Below, one piece after another: positions 1 to 8,184 of a DNA stretch of 64,000 nt. Source of the stretch: Roseburia hominis A2-183 (GTDB taxonomy: Bacteria; Bacillota; Clostridia; Lachnospirales; Lachnospiraceae); contig NC_015977.1 of assembly GCF_000225345.1 (NCBI RefSeq), positions 2,959,501-3,023,500 of the forward strand, given 5' to 3'. Made by a program: the position numbers and the translations under genes. The notes below the pieces were generated by a model, which was given only the letters and a program-made list of their open reading frames with translations, was not told the DNA's origin and searched no databases. Position 1 is the first letter of the stretch; every line of letters begins with the position of its first letter.

Positions 1-1600
1 CCACCAGCTCGCACAGGGAAAGCAGGAAATCTGCCTTCATGGAAAGAGGGCTCTCCCCGGCGGCCATGTTAAGCTCCACATCCATCGGGTTTAGGTGGTG
101 GTGGCTGTCCGGGGCAATCTCGATCACCTGTCCGCCCAGCCTGCGAACCAGCGGGGCATATTCGCCCATCGGATCGACAATGATAATCCGATCCTGGGGG
201 ATGGTCAGAAAGACATTGAGCAGTTCCCGCTTTGCCGCAAAGGATTTTCCCGAGCCTGTAGAGCCGAGGTACATTCCGTTGGCCGACTTCAGCTTTTTGC
301 GGTCAGCCATAATGACATTGTGGGAAAGGGCGTTCATGCCATAGTAGAGGGCCTGCCCGTCCATCCGCAGCTCCCTTGTCATAAAGGGGATAAAAATTGC
401 TGTGGAGCTGGTTGTCATACCACGCTGGATCTCCACTTCGTTGTAGCCGAGGGCCAGCGAGGACACAAAGCCCTGCTCCTGTTGCCAGTCCAGCCGCTTG
501 AGGGCGCAGTTGTATTTCTGTGCGATGCCGCCCACGGTAAACACATCATTTTCCAGCCGCTGGCGGGTAGGGGCCATATTGACTACCGTAAAAGTCAAAA
601 GGAACATCCTTTCGTTGCGGGACTGGAGGTCGGCAAGGAGCTCCGCCGCATCCTTGGAAAAGGTAATGAGGTCGGGCGGGAGAATGTCGGGATCATACCC
701 GGCCCGGACAGCCTTCCGCTGTTCCTCCACCTTCATTTTCCCGATGTCGGAGATTTTTCCCTTGATGGTTTTGATGGCCTTTAGCTGATCCACCGTCTGG
801 ATATGGAGGGTTACGGTCATTTCCGCATCCAGCTCCAGCATTTCTGCCAGCAGTTTATCCGAGAGCTCAGACGCCAAAATCTGCAAGTAGGAAACAGCGC
901 CCCAATACTGGCCCACCCGGAACAGGCGGGAGTGCCGGAAGTCAAAGCTGTCCGGGGCGATATAGTCCTTGGTGCCAAGCCCCGTCTGCGGGATGTCCTT
1001 CCATGAAAAGCGGAACGGTTCCCGGTTGCCCGGATGCATCTGGCTGTGAAGCAGGGCCAGCCTTGCCCGTCCGTCCATCGGTTCACAGGGAACACCCAGC
1101 CGCTTAAAGTTGCCCATCACATCGGCTTCCACACGCTCCAGACGGGGCCGGGCCTCCACGATCCCTCCGGCTGGGATGCCGAAAGTAATGTACTTGGAGC
1201 GTTCAATCCCGTTGTTAGACCGGGCGATCTGGTTTTTCAGCATCCCGGTAAATTCCTCCCGGACGCTGTTAAAATCATCATCCGCCTGGGGAATGTTTAC
1301 CTTATAGCGGCTCCGGGAGTGGGAGCGGCGGTTGATAAAGGAAAGCTGGAACGGCAGGGAGCTGTCAAAGTAGTTGAGAAATGAGCTCCAACCGCCAAAG
1401 ATTGCAGTCTGATCCTCAGTGGATGCCACGGAATAATTGATGTCCTCATATTCCACGGTCTTTGTGTAGAGCCCGCCGGGGAGCTTGCATACCCCGTCCG
1501 GATGCATCGCCACATAGGGGATCGTCTGCTGGGCGGACAGGGCCGCCCGGTTTTTAGCCTTTGCGGTTTTTCTTCCGCTGGTTGGATTTGCCTTTCGCAA
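1..1600 (-). CDS. VirB4/TraE-type conjugation ATPase (3' end outside window)
   Basis: This gene encodes the cytoplasmic ATPase that powers a type IV secretion (conjugation) apparatus. The frame stays open to the left edge. It holds a Walker A motif, GSTGSGKS, read from about positions 247-270, followed by a hydrophobic strand ending in IIIVDPMGEY, as in the VirB4/TraE family. The start is inferred to be TTG at 1598-1600 because AAAGGAGG lies six bases upstream and no ATG occurs in frame until 1507. It overlaps the end of the PrgI gene by about 47 bases, which suggests translational coupling. PrgI, VirB6-like, Maff2 and VirD4 genes nearby confirm a conjugation module. Confidence is high for the family and moderate for the start. 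Confidence 0.92.
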   Translation of the reverse strand, partial: MRKANPTSGRKTAKAKNRAALSAQQTIPYVAMHPDGVCKLPGGLYTKTVEYEDINYSVASTEDQTAIFGGWSSFLNYFDSSLPFQLSFINRRSHSRSRYKVNIPQADDDFNSVREEFTGMLKNQIARSNNGIERSKYITFGIPAGGIVEARPRLERVEADVMGNFKRLGVPCEPMDGRARLALLHSQMHPGNREPFRFSWKDIPQTGLGTKDYIAPDSFDFRHSRLFRVGQYWGAVSYLQILASELSDKLLAEMLELDAEMTVTLHIQTVDQLKAIKTIKGKISDIGKMKVEEQRKAVRAGYDPDILPPDLITFSKDAAELLADLQSRNERMFLLTFTVVNMAPTRQRLENDVFTVGGIAQKYNCALKRLDWQQEQGFVSSLALGYNEVEIQRGMTTSSTAIFIPFMTRELRMDGQALYYGMNALSHNVIMADRKKLKSANGMYLGSTGSGKSFAAKRELLNVFLTIPQDRIIIVDPMGEYAPLVRRLGGQVIEIAPDSHHHLNPMDVELNMAAGESPLSMKADFLLSLCELV

Positions 1601-1949
1601 TCACATCCTCCTTTCTCACAGCGCCCCGTTCGGCAAAGGGGGCGTAAATGTTTTGTGTCTGATAGGGCCTGACTCCGGACCGCAGAAACCGGGCCCGTAT
1701 GATGTTTTTCAGCACCTTTTCCGCCGGGAGCCCGTCTTTTTCATACATGGCCAGAAGAAACGCCGGGAGCATCACGGCCAGCATAAGGAACATGGCCCCG
1801 GTATTGCCGATAGAGCCCCGGGCCAGCAGATAGGACGGGATGCCTACCGCCGCCGCACAGCTAAAACAGATGAGCTGGCGCTTGGTAAGGTTTAGGGCCA
1901 TTTTGGTTTTTACTTTTGACAGGTCGTTGGGTACATTCACATAGGGCAT
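1554..1949 (-). CDS. PrgI family conjugation membrane protein
   Basis: This 131-residue protein matches the PrgI family found next to VirB4 in Gram-positive conjugative elements; the family is a counterpart of VirB3, an inner-membrane partner of the VirB4 ATPase. It starts MPYVNVPNDLSKVK, the family's typical opening, and then has two adjacent hydrophobic segments at about residues 27-45 and 50-68. The tail is basic (KSNQRKKNRKG). It overlaps the upstream methyltransferase gene by 13 bases and the VirB4 gene by about 47 bases. It is therefore translated as part of one long operon. I infer the role from the family and from synteny. Confidence 0.88.
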   Translation of the reverse strand: MPYVNVPNDLSKVKTKMALNLTKRQLICFSCAAAVGIPSYLLARGSIGNTGAMFLMLAVMLPAFLLAMYEKDGLPAEKVLKNIIRARFLRSGVRPYQTQNIYAPFAERGAVRKEDVIAKGKSNQRKKNRKG

Positions 1950-2536
1950 GGATCAGCCTCCTTTCCGGCCCCTTTAACCTCGGGACACTTTGTCCCAAAG
2001 TCCGGGATCGTGCTTTTCACTTCATTTCCCCACACCTCCCAGCCGGGCGGGGACTGTCTGGCAAAGAGCTCCACCCGGGGCAGGTCGCCCATAAGGGCCA
2101 CGATCTTTTCCCGGGCCTCGTCCGGCTTTTTGCTGTGGGCTTCAATCGGGGAAATGATAAACTGATGGATATTTGCCGCCTGCCGTTTGGGATGGCCCTT
2201 GGTAGCTAGCAGGCAGATTTCTGCATTTCCCCTCGTCCAGAAGCCAAGGCCATAAAACCAACTGTCCGCCTTTTTATTCTTTTTCAGCCAGACAAAGGCC
2301 ACAGACTTATAGCGGAAGCCCCACGCCTCTATGAGCCGCAGGGCCTCCGGGAGCTGGGGGAAAGTCGCCCACAAAAAAAGTGCACTGTCCGGGGCGGCCA
2401 GATCAGCCACCGGGAGCGCACACAGATCGTCAATCCCCATTGTGGGATAATGGTTTTCTGCCGCCCCCTGTACTTTATTGCGCTGGTACTGCCAAGGGGG
2501 ATCGGCGTAAATGATAGAATAGTTTCCGATAGTCAT
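1937..2536 (-). CDS. MT-A70 family adenine methyltransferase
   Basis: This 199-residue protein belongs to the MT-A70 family of S-adenosylmethionine-dependent N6-adenine methyltransferases. The catalytic DPPW motif is at residues 12-15, and the family sequence continues through FLWATFPQLPEAL and the PPGWEVWGNE end. No restriction endonuclease lies beside it, so it looks like an orphan methylase that marks the element's own DNA, probably to escape host restriction. The last 20 residues are encoded across copy 1 of the element-wide palindrome (1979-2000), and the overlapping PrgI start follows. Its start overlaps the preceding methylase stop (ATGA), which suggests coupling. Confidence 0.9.
   Translation of the reverse strand: MTIGNYSIIYADPPWQYQRNKVQGAAENHYPTMGIDDLCALPVADLAAPDSALFLWATFPQLPEALRLIEAWGFRYKSVAFVWLKKNKKADSWFYGLGFWTRGNAEICLLATKGHPKRQAANIHQFIISPIEAHSKKPDEAREKIVALMGDLPRVELFARQSPPGWEVWGNEVKSTIPDFGTKCPEVKGAGKEADPCPM
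1979..2001. repeat. Element palindrome, copy 1
   Basis: GGGACA-CTT-TGTCCC inverted repeat within the end of the MT-A70 gene, about 30 bases before the PrgI start. First of seven related copies in the conjugative element. Confidence 0.85.
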
Positions 2537-3327
2537 ACTCCTTTCTGCCCGGCTTTGACCGCCTCAGTAGCCAGCCGGATGCGTTCTGTAGCTGGGGCGT
2601 AAAAGGCCGGGGCGGTTTCAAAGCATACAAAGCGGCGGCCCGTATTGACGGCAGCCACAGCAGTCGTGCCGGAGCCAGCGCAGATGTCTGCCACTACCTC
2701 CCCGGGCCGGGTATAGGTTCTGATGAGATACTCGCACAGCTCCACGGGTTTCTGCGTTGGGTGGACGGTACGCTGTACGGAAGAAAAGGCCAGCAGGTTT
2801 CCGGGAAAACGAAGGCCATCCTCTGATCCGCTGCTGGAACGCAGGAATTTTCCATAGTTGGGGCTGTTGTCCCCTGTCCGGGAAATTTTCTTATAGGGCT
2901 TGCCCTGTTCAAACTGCGGATCGTAATAGGGCAATTTTTGATAAAACACCAGAATGTTTTCCGTCCGCTTTAGGGGAGCCCGCCTTGCATTGAGAAAGCC
3001 AGTACACCTGCTTTTGTACCACACCCATTCATAGCGGAGCATAGAGAGGTTGGATGCCCCCAGCACCTTATCATAGGGGCATTGTGCGAAAAACAGCACT
3101 GCGCCATCCGGTTTGACAGCCCACTTGACCGCCTCCCACAGCTCCGGGAGCGGGAGCGGCACATCCCAAAAATTCCGGGTAGTGCCATAGGGTGGATCGG
3201 TAAGGAGCATATCAACCGAGTGCTTCGGCAAAGAGCGCAGCCCTTCAATCCCGTCCATCAAAAACAGCCCCTCCGGGCAGGCTGGAGACTTCGGGACAAT
3301 TTGTCTCGAGGTCACATCACCTGTCAT
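2533..3327 (-). CDS. Site-specific DNA methyltransferase (DPPY type)
   Basis: This is a 264-residue DNA methyltransferase of the N6-adenine/N4-cytosine class. DPPY is at residues 44-47 and the S-adenosylmethionine motif ADICAGSGTT near the C-terminus, so the motif order is that of the beta subgroup. I chose ATG at 3325-3327 because AAAGGAGG lies seven bases upstream; a longer open frame upstream only shadows the SpoVG-domain gene. It overlaps that gene by 11 bases and the MT-A70 gene by 4. Copy 2 of the element palindrome falls inside codons 4-13. No cognate endonuclease is visible. An anti-restriction or regulatory role on the element is inferred. Confidence 0.88.
   Translation of the reverse strand: MTGDVTSRQIVPKSPACPEGLFLMDGIEGLRSLPKHSVDMLLTDPPYGTTRNFWDVPLPLPELWEAVKWAVKPDGAVLFFAQCPYDKVLGASNLSMLRYEWVWYKSRCTGFLNARRAPLKRTENILVFYQKLPYYDPQFEQGKPYKKISRTGDNSPNYGKFLRSSSGSEDGLRFPGNLLAFSSVQRTVHPTQKPVELCEYLIRTYTRPGEVVADICAGSGTTAVAAVNTGRRFVCFETAPAFYAPATERIRLATEAVKAGQKGV
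3289..3311. repeat. Element palindrome, copy 2
   Basis: TTCGGGACA-ATT-TGTCTCGAG, lying within the first codons of the DPPY methyltransferase and near the end of the SpoVG-domain gene. One arm differs from the other at a single position. Confidence 0.85.
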
Positions 3328-3865
3328 TCCGGGCCTCCTTTTTCTTTGCCGGGGCGGTTCGGGCGGCATTTTCCTTCCCAGCCTCCCTTGCGGCCTGTGC
3401 CATCTGCTCCTTGATCGGGGTGGGGCGGACTGCCTCGGCCCGGGCGATGAGCTTTTCCACCGCTGAATGGTACGCCTGGGCTCCCGCCGCATTGAGCCGC
3501 TCCTGGGTGGCCCGGTCATTGATCCGCACCGTGGAGCGGTAGCCCGTCCTGCTGGTGGGATCGGGTTTGCTGGGAGCCCCGAGGAAAATCCCGTTCTTGC
3601 CATCCACCACCTTGAAATCGTCGATCACTACACCGCCATAGTTGACGCTGGCAAAGCCGATGAGCTTGCCTTGGGGCTCAATCGGGCGAACCGTAACTTC
3701 GATGGGAACAGCGGCCTCCTGCAAAATTGCGTCCGTCCGCAGCTTAACTGCCTCGTCCACCGTCACGCCTTTTACCTCGGCCAGCTCCGCAATCGGCGCA
3801 TCAAACAGCCAGCGCCGCTCCTCGGCGGCGATCTGTTCCGGGGTTAATATGACATCCTTACTCAA
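3317..3865 (-). CDS. SpoVG-domain protein of the conjugative element
   Basis: The middle of this 182-residue protein (about residues 58-100) reads like SpoVG: IGFASVNYGGVVIDDFKVV followed by GKNGIFLGAPSK. SpoVG is a small RNA- or DNA-binding regulator first known from Bacillus sporulation. Here the domain is flanked by a 50-residue N-terminal extension and a basic, alanine-rich tail. It sits inside the conjugation operon between the VirB6-like gene and two methylases, with a good TTTCCTCC-complement ribosome site upstream. Its job on the element is not known; post-transcriptional regulation of transfer genes is one possibility, and I have no direct evidence for it. Confidence 0.8.
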   Translation of the reverse strand: MSKDVILTPEQIAAEERRWLFDAPIAELAEVKGVTVDEAVKLRTDAILQEAAVPIEVTVRPIEPQGKLIGFASVNYGGVVIDDFKVVDGKNGIFLGAPSKPDPTSRTGYRSTVRINDRATQERLNAAGAQAYHSAVEKLIARAEAVRPTPIKEQMAQAAREAGKENAARTAPAKKKEARNDR

Positions 3866-3887
3866 AATTGTTTCCTCCTTTCCCGGC

Positions 3888-3911
3888 CTCGGGACACTTT
3901 GTCCCGAAGTC
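3888..3911. repeat. Element palindrome, copy 3
   Basis: TCGGGACA-CTT-TGTCCCGA, perfect over eight pairs, in the gap between the VirB6-like stop and the SpoVG-domain start. Confidence 0.85.
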
Positions 3912-3918
3912 CGTCCGT

Positions 3919-4785
3919 TTAATGCGCCCCGAAGATGCGCTGGGCGATGCCGCCTGTCTTAAACAGCATGAAGCACAGAAGAACCGTATAGCCCACGGTT
4001 CCCCATATCGCTCCAATCGGATCGCCGCCTGTGGCGATGCCTTGAATAAGCACCGCATAGATCGCAACACAGACCAGTATGAGCATCCCTTGAAAGCCTA
4101 CGGCGAACAGGGATTTTAGGTAGTTCTGCCCTGTGCCGCCCAGCTCCCGGTTGGAAAGCGTGGCAACGGGCAGGGGTGCTAAACTGGTCATTAAATATAT
4201 TTCAATCATTCTTCCGTACACCAGAACGAAAATGATGATCCCCATGATCTGCATGGTCAGCCCGATCACAGAGGACTGGAGCCACAGGCCAAGGAGCGGC
4301 CCCAAGTCCATGCCCTCCAGCGTGATTTCCAGCTCCGTCAGCATATCCGGCGTAATGTCGGTGGAGCCTTGGATGAGCCCCGCCGCATCCGCAATCACGC
4401 TCTGCGACACATCGAACACCGCCATGACAATATTAAAGGTGTTGGAAAGAATGAGGATGGCACAAGCGGTTTTGAATACCCATTTGTAGATATTCGCCAC
4501 ATCAAACTCGTGCATATTGTTCTTTTCCAAAAGCATCTGTATCAGCTCGTAGGTGGCAACAAAGGTCAGCACCAATCCGGCAATCGGCAGGATCACCGTT
4601 TCGGAAAGCTGGCGGATGAGGGAGAAAACCCTGGCGTTCCATGCCGCCGGGGTAGTCCCTACCTGTACCGCAATCTCTCCGACTTTGGCATTGACGGTAT
4701 CAAAAAGCCCTTCGAGGTTCCCCATGATACCGCTGATCAACAGCTCTTTCAGCCAGTTCGTGAGCCAGTCGGTGAGAAAATCCAT
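3919..4785 (-). CDS. VirB6/TrbL-like polytopic conjugation protein
   Basis: The 288-residue product has six or more hydrophobic segments: around residues 60-85, 105-130, 165-195, 205-215, 230-250 and 262-280. It has the general form of the VirB6/TrbL channel protein found in Firmicutes conjugative elements. The family builds part of the inner-membrane DNA and protein channel. It lies nine bases downstream of the Maff2 gene, in the usual order Maff2 - VirB6 - (regulators) - PrgI - VirB4. No cargo or adhesin domains are visible. Copy 3 of the element palindrome lies just after its stop codon. Confidence 0.85.
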   Translation of the reverse strand: MDFLTDWLTNWLKELLISGIMGNLEGLFDTVNAKVGEIAVQVGTTPAAWNARVFSLIRQLSETVILPIAGLVLTFVATYELIQMLLEKNNMHEFDVANIYKWVFKTACAILILSNTFNIVMAVFDVSQSVIADAAGLIQGSTDITPDMLTELEITLEGMDLGPLLGLWLQSSVIGLTMQIMGIIIFVLVYGRMIEIYLMTSLAPLPVATLSNRELGGTGQNYLKSLFAVGFQGMLILVCVAIYAVLIQGIATGGDPIGAIWGTVGYTVLLCFMLFKTGGIAQRIFGAH

Positions 4786-4794
4786 AAGCCCTCC

Positions 4795-5007
4795 TTAGAA
4801 CAAGCCAGACAGCAGGGGGATCAGCGTGGTTCCCAAAAGGATGATGCCGCCGCCAGCCATGAGCTGCTTCATGCCCTGGCTCTTGGAACCTGGGTTGTCC
4901 GATCCATAGCCCTCCAGCAGATTGACAACGCCCCACACGCCAAGTCCAGCGCCGAGGGCTACAACAAGAGTCTGCAAAGTATCAATAGCGGAAGTGAAAA
5001 ACTGCAT
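4795..5007 (-). CDS. Maff2 family small membrane protein
   Basis: A 70-residue hydrophobic protein with two transmembrane segments separated by a short polar loop (YGSDNPGSKSQG). This layout and sequence are typical of the Maff2 family next to VirB6 genes in Gram-positive conjugative elements, where it is thought to be a VirB2-like pilin or channel subunit. The start at 5007 is chosen because AAAAGGAGG precedes it closely; a longer frame to 5058 runs across a terminator hairpin and is unlikely to be translated. It is the first gene after that hairpin, so its expression may be reset relative to VirD4. Confidence 0.85.
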   Translation of the reverse strand: MQFFTSAIDTLQTLVVALGAGLGVWGVVNLLEGYGSDNPGSKSQGMKQLMAGGGIILLGTTLIPLLSGLF

Positions 5008-5042
5008 AGAGCCTCCTTTTCTCCGGGGGGTATTCCCGGCCA

Positions 5043-5069
5043 TGAAAAAAGCCGCCATTTCTGGCGGCA
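5043..5069 (-). terminator. Hairpin plus T-run between VirD4 and Maff2 genes
   Basis: Read on the minus strand, GCCGCC-AGAAAT-GGCGGC forms a perfect six-pair stem followed by TTTTTT. It lies between the VirD4 stop and the Maff2 start, inside what otherwise looks like one operon. It may attenuate read-through so that channel genes and coupling protein are expressed at different levels. Confidence 0.75.
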
Positions 5070-5078
5070 GGTTACATA

Positions 5079-5102
5079 CTTCGGGACACTTTGTCCCAAA
5101 GC
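5079..5102. repeat. Element palindrome, copy 4
   Basis: TTCGGGACA-CTT-TGTCCCAA between the VirD4 stop codon and the intergenic terminator hairpin. Confidence 0.85.
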
Positions 5103-5107
5103 CCTAT

Positions 5108-6961
5108 TTATGCAAAGGCGTCCGGATCGTCGATGTCATCATAATTGAGGATGTCCTCGTCCTCGCTTGTGAGCCCATCGTCCGGCACAGCCACGGCATA
5201 CACCTCACACAGCTCGTCCGGCCCGGGCCGCCTGCGGCGGTTAATGAGCCGGTCAAGGTCAAAGGCGTTTTTCTTTTTGTCGGCTTCAGCCGTATATCGG
5301 TAGTTCGGGTGCTTTTTCAAATCGTATTTTGGGGAATAGAACGGGGGCAGGCCCCGAAGCTGTAAAATACACTTATCCCCGGGCATGGTCGCCAGTTCGC
5401 TGGGTGTCATCAGCTCCCGGCCCAGCCGCTGGTTATTTTGGCTGTAGCTTTCCGACTGGCCACGGGAGCGGCTGTCGGTCTGCATGGAGATTGTAGCCTT
5501 ACCCAGCCAGTTCTCGGATATTTCCTTGATGGTGCTGGCCTCCCGGCCCCCGAGGAATATCACGCTGTCCATATTTCCCAAAATGGTTTCGGCGTGTTTA
5601 TCGTAAATCGCCTTACACTGCGCCAACTGCTGATAGAACAGCGTTAAGCTGATCTCACGGGAACGGATGACAGCCACGATCTTTTCAAGCTGGGGAACCT
5701 GCCCTGTGTTGGCGGCCTCGTCCCACAGCACCCGTACATGATGGGGCAGGCGGCCTCCGTGAACATTGTCGGCCCTCTCGCACAGCAGATTGAACATCTG
5801 CGAAAAGGCCAGAGCCACAAGGAAATTATAGGTTTGCGTAGTGTCCGAGATGATAAAGAACACCGCCGTTTTTCGATCCCCGATGCGGTCAAGCTCCAGC
5901 TCGTCATAGGCCATGACCTCCCTAAGCTGGGGGATGTCAAAGGGAGCCAGCCTTGCACCGCAGGAAATAAGGATCGACTTTGCTGTTTTGCCGCTGGCCA
6001 GTTTGTACTTTTTATACTGCTTGACCGCAAAGCAATCCGGCTTTCGTTTTTCCAGGCCCGCAAACATATAGTCCACGGCGTTCATAAAATCCTCGTCATC
6101 CTCCTTGACCTCCATCCCGGAAATCATGTCAACCAATGTGTTCATGTTCCGATCCTCGGCGGGGCCCTCAAAAATGATATAGGCGATGAGGGCGCAGTAA
6201 AGCAGGGTTTCCGATTTTGTCCAGAATGGATCGCCTTCCTTGCCTTCGCCTTTTGTGTTGGAAATGAGAGCGTCCACAAATTTAAGGATGTCGGCCTCGT
6301 TGCGGATGTACGCCAGCGGGTTATAGTGCATGGATTTTGTGAAATCAATGGAATTGAACACCTTGATCCGATACCCACGCTTTTGCAGGAAGTGGCCCAC
6401 CTGCCCGAGAACGCCTCCTTTGGGATCGACACACACATAGCTGCATCCGCCGTTTTTGTCTGCGCTGGCCTGCAAAATCTGCGGGGTAAGCCAGAACCGG
6501 GTTTTGCCGGAGCCGGACGAACCGATCACACAGGCATTGAGGTTGCGGGCGTTGGCCGGATTTTTCGGACGGGTATTCATGGTAAGGAACTCCGTCCCGG
6601 TCAGAATGATGTTGTTTTCAAACTTTGGATCTACGAAAGGGGCTATATCTTTCGGACAGCCCCAACGGGCTGATCCATACTCCTCATCCCGCCGAAATTT
6701 TTTAGCGTTTTTACTTTTCACATAGACCATTACCCGGAACGCCACAGCCCCCACAATGCCAACGAGCCAGTCAAAGGGAGCAAGCCCCGGGGCAAAGTCG
6801 GCAAAGGCCGGGCCAATGGTCTGGCCCAGCCCCATGAGCTTATGAGCAAAATCCGCACCCGCCGCCAGACGGTAGGCCGTCCCCAGCTTGAGAAAGGCCC
6901 ACAGGACAAACAGATACGGGATGTTGGGAATAAGGTATTTTTTGATGCTATCGTTCTTCAC
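5108..6961 (-). CDS. VirD4/TraG-type coupling protein
   Basis: The 617-residue product is the DNA-pumping coupling ATPase that links the relaxosome to the secretion channel. Two hydrophobic segments sit in the first 80 residues, Walker A (GSSGSGKT) is at 147-154, and a Walker B region with VLWDEAANTG follows at about 405, with the typical SREISLTLFYQQLAQ stretch after it. The C-terminal tail is acidic (DDDIDDP-like), as is common for substrate recognition. It overlaps the PcfB gene by 14 bases, matching the conserved pcfB-virD4 pair. Copy 4 of the element palindrome follows its stop codon directly. Confidence 0.95.
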   Translation of the reverse strand: MKNDSIKKYLIPNIPYLFVLWAFLKLGTAYRLAAGADFAHKLMGLGQTIGPAFADFAPGLAPFDWLVGIVGAVAFRVMVYVKSKNAKKFRRDEEYGSARWGCPKDIAPFVDPKFENNIILTGTEFLTMNTRPKNPANARNLNACVIGSSGSGKTRFWLTPQILQASADKNGGCSYVCVDPKGGVLGQVGHFLQKRGYRIKVFNSIDFTKSMHYNPLAYIRNEADILKFVDALISNTKGEGKEGDPFWTKSETLLYCALIAYIIFEGPAEDRNMNTLVDMISGMEVKEDDEDFMNAVDYMFAGLEKRKPDCFAVKQYKKYKLASGKTAKSILISCGARLAPFDIPQLREVMAYDELELDRIGDRKTAVFFIISDTTQTYNFLVALAFSQMFNLLCERADNVHGGRLPHHVRVLWDEAANTGQVPQLEKIVAVIRSREISLTLFYQQLAQCKAIYDKHAETILGNMDSVIFLGGREASTIKEISENWLGKATISMQTDSRSRGQSESYSQNNQRLGRELMTPSELATMPGDKCILQLRGLPPFYSPKYDLKKHPNYRYTAEADKKKNAFDLDRLINRRRRPGPDELCEVYAVAVPDDGLTSEDEDILNYDDIDDPDAFA

Positions 6962-7424
6962 GAACCACCTCCTTTGTCCGTTCCTGTGTTTTGGGCGGTT
7001 CCTTTACAAGCTGTTCCGCCGCTTTTTTGAGTTGTTCCCGGATGGGGATGCGGCTGGATTTTGACTGTTCCAACAGCCTGCGGGAGTACCGCTCAAAACA
7101 GGCGGTAATTGCATCCGCCTGTCCTGCCTTGAAAAACAGCAGGTATTTGTCCGGCCCGGTTTTGTAAAAAGCATAGTCCACATTGAAACGGCGGGCCATG
7201 CGGTCAAAGAGCTTCGGGGCCTCCACCTCGATGCTGTTCACATTTTCGCCGTGGGCCATGAGCTTTTTCACGCTCTGCCTGCCGTGGGGCCTTTGGGCTT
7301 TCTTATGCCGTTTGGCGATCTGGCGGCCAGCCGCCCGGAGCACATAGGCCAGCCCCCGGGCTGTCAGCTTGCTGGCCCGGACAGAAATCGCTATGGAGCT
7401 CCGGGAAATTTCTTCATCAATCAG
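6948..7424 (-). CDS. PcfB family protein, probable non-ATG start
   Basis: PcfB (DUF3801) proteins are relaxosome accessory factors encoded just upstream of VirD4-type coupling proteins. The conserved core here includes KLMAHGENVNSIEV, RRFNVDYAFYK and ALLFFKAGQ-like stretches. A family-like N-terminus (DEEISRSSIAISVRASKLTARGL in frame, shown here only by its ends DEEIS and TARGL) extends well upstream of the first GTG at 7343. The only codons near the strong AAAGGAGG site are CTG (7422-7424) and ATT (7419-7421), so initiation is probably non-canonical. I place the start at CTG; it could be the ATT. The coding frame is otherwise intact. Confidence 0.8.
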   Translation of the reverse strand: MIDEEISRSSIAISVRASKLTARGLAYVLRAAGRQIAKRHKKAQRPHGRQSVKKLMAHGENVNSIEVEAPKLFDRMARRFNVDYAFYKTGPDKYLLFFKAGQADAITACFERYSRRLLEQSKSSRIPIREQLKKAAEQLVKEPPKTQERTKEVVREER

Positions 7425-7443
7425 TTACACCGCCTCCTTTCGC

Positions 7444-7466
7444 CTTGGGACAAATTGTCTCGAAGT
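7444..7466. repeat. Element palindrome, copy 5
   Basis: TTGGGACA-AAT-TGTCTCGAA between the ArdA stop and the PcfB ribosome site. Confidence 0.85.
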
Positions 7467-7470
7467 CCAG

Positions 7471-8184
7471 TTACCGTTCCTCATGGTGTTTTTCAGCCAG
7501 CCGCCGGAACCCCTCCTTTGAGGAACCGTCAATAATTTCTTGATAAGCGGCCATCTGCTCCCGGATCGAAAGCTGAGGGTAAGCAAAAACCCTGTGTTCA
7601 GCGGGGATGTCCTGGGGGCCGTGGTAGACCTCCCGGAAATCGTCACTCACCTTCGTCACATAGCCGCCCGGTGCAAAGTGTCCGTTTTCGTTGATGGAAA
7701 TGTCCTGCCCGTATGCTTCAAAGTCAAAGTAGGGTTTTATATTGTCCGGCACTTCGAGACTTTCCATATCCTCCACATAAAGGCGGCCCAGCATTTCCTC
7801 ATTGTCCACACCGGGATGCAGGTCGTAGCAGTCCAGATTTTGCGTAAGGTTGATCAAGTCCTGCACCGAGCCACAATGCTGGTCGCTGTCCATAACCGCC
7901 TCCAGCGTTTCCCGTTCTGATGGGGAGAGCTCCTTCAGCAGATGGGCCAGGTGGTTGAGCTCGTCAATGTTTTCATACTCGCCCAGATAGTCATAAAGGC
8001 CGAGAATGTCGCTGTCAAAGGAGATAATAAAGTATTCCTGGCAGCGCACCCCGTCCACGCCGATCCGCTTTAAGAGGGACTGCACCTCCTCCGTGTTGGT
8101 GGGGAAATGCAGCGTTTCCCCCACCAGATGCCCCGCACTGTAAAGGGCAGGATTTGAAATGAAAGCCTCAAAAACAGACTCCAT
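7471..8184 (-). CDS. ArdA family antirestriction protein
   Basis: This 237-residue acidic protein resembles the ArdA family, DNA mimics that inhibit type I restriction enzymes when a conjugative element enters a new host. Recognisable stretches include YEEI-like acidic helices, YDLHPGVDNEEMLGR and the aromatic YFDFEAYGQDI region. Aspartate and glutamate are spread over the whole chain, consistent with DNA mimicry. It begins at an ATGA overlap with the DUF4406 gene and is followed by copy 5 of the element palindrome. With the two orphan methylases, it makes three anti-restriction functions on one operon. Confidence 0.85.
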   Translation of the reverse strand: MESVFEAFISNPALYSAGHLVGETLHFPTNTEEVQSLLKRIGVDGVRCQEYFIISFDSDILGLYDYLGEYENIDELNHLAHLLKELSPSERETLEAVMDSDQHCGSVQDLINLTQNLDCYDLHPGVDNEEMLGRLYVEDMESLEVPDNIKPYFDFEAYGQDISINENGHFAPGGYVTKVSDDFREVYHGPQDIPAEHRVFAYPQLSIREQMAAYQEIIDGSSKEGFRRLAEKHHEER

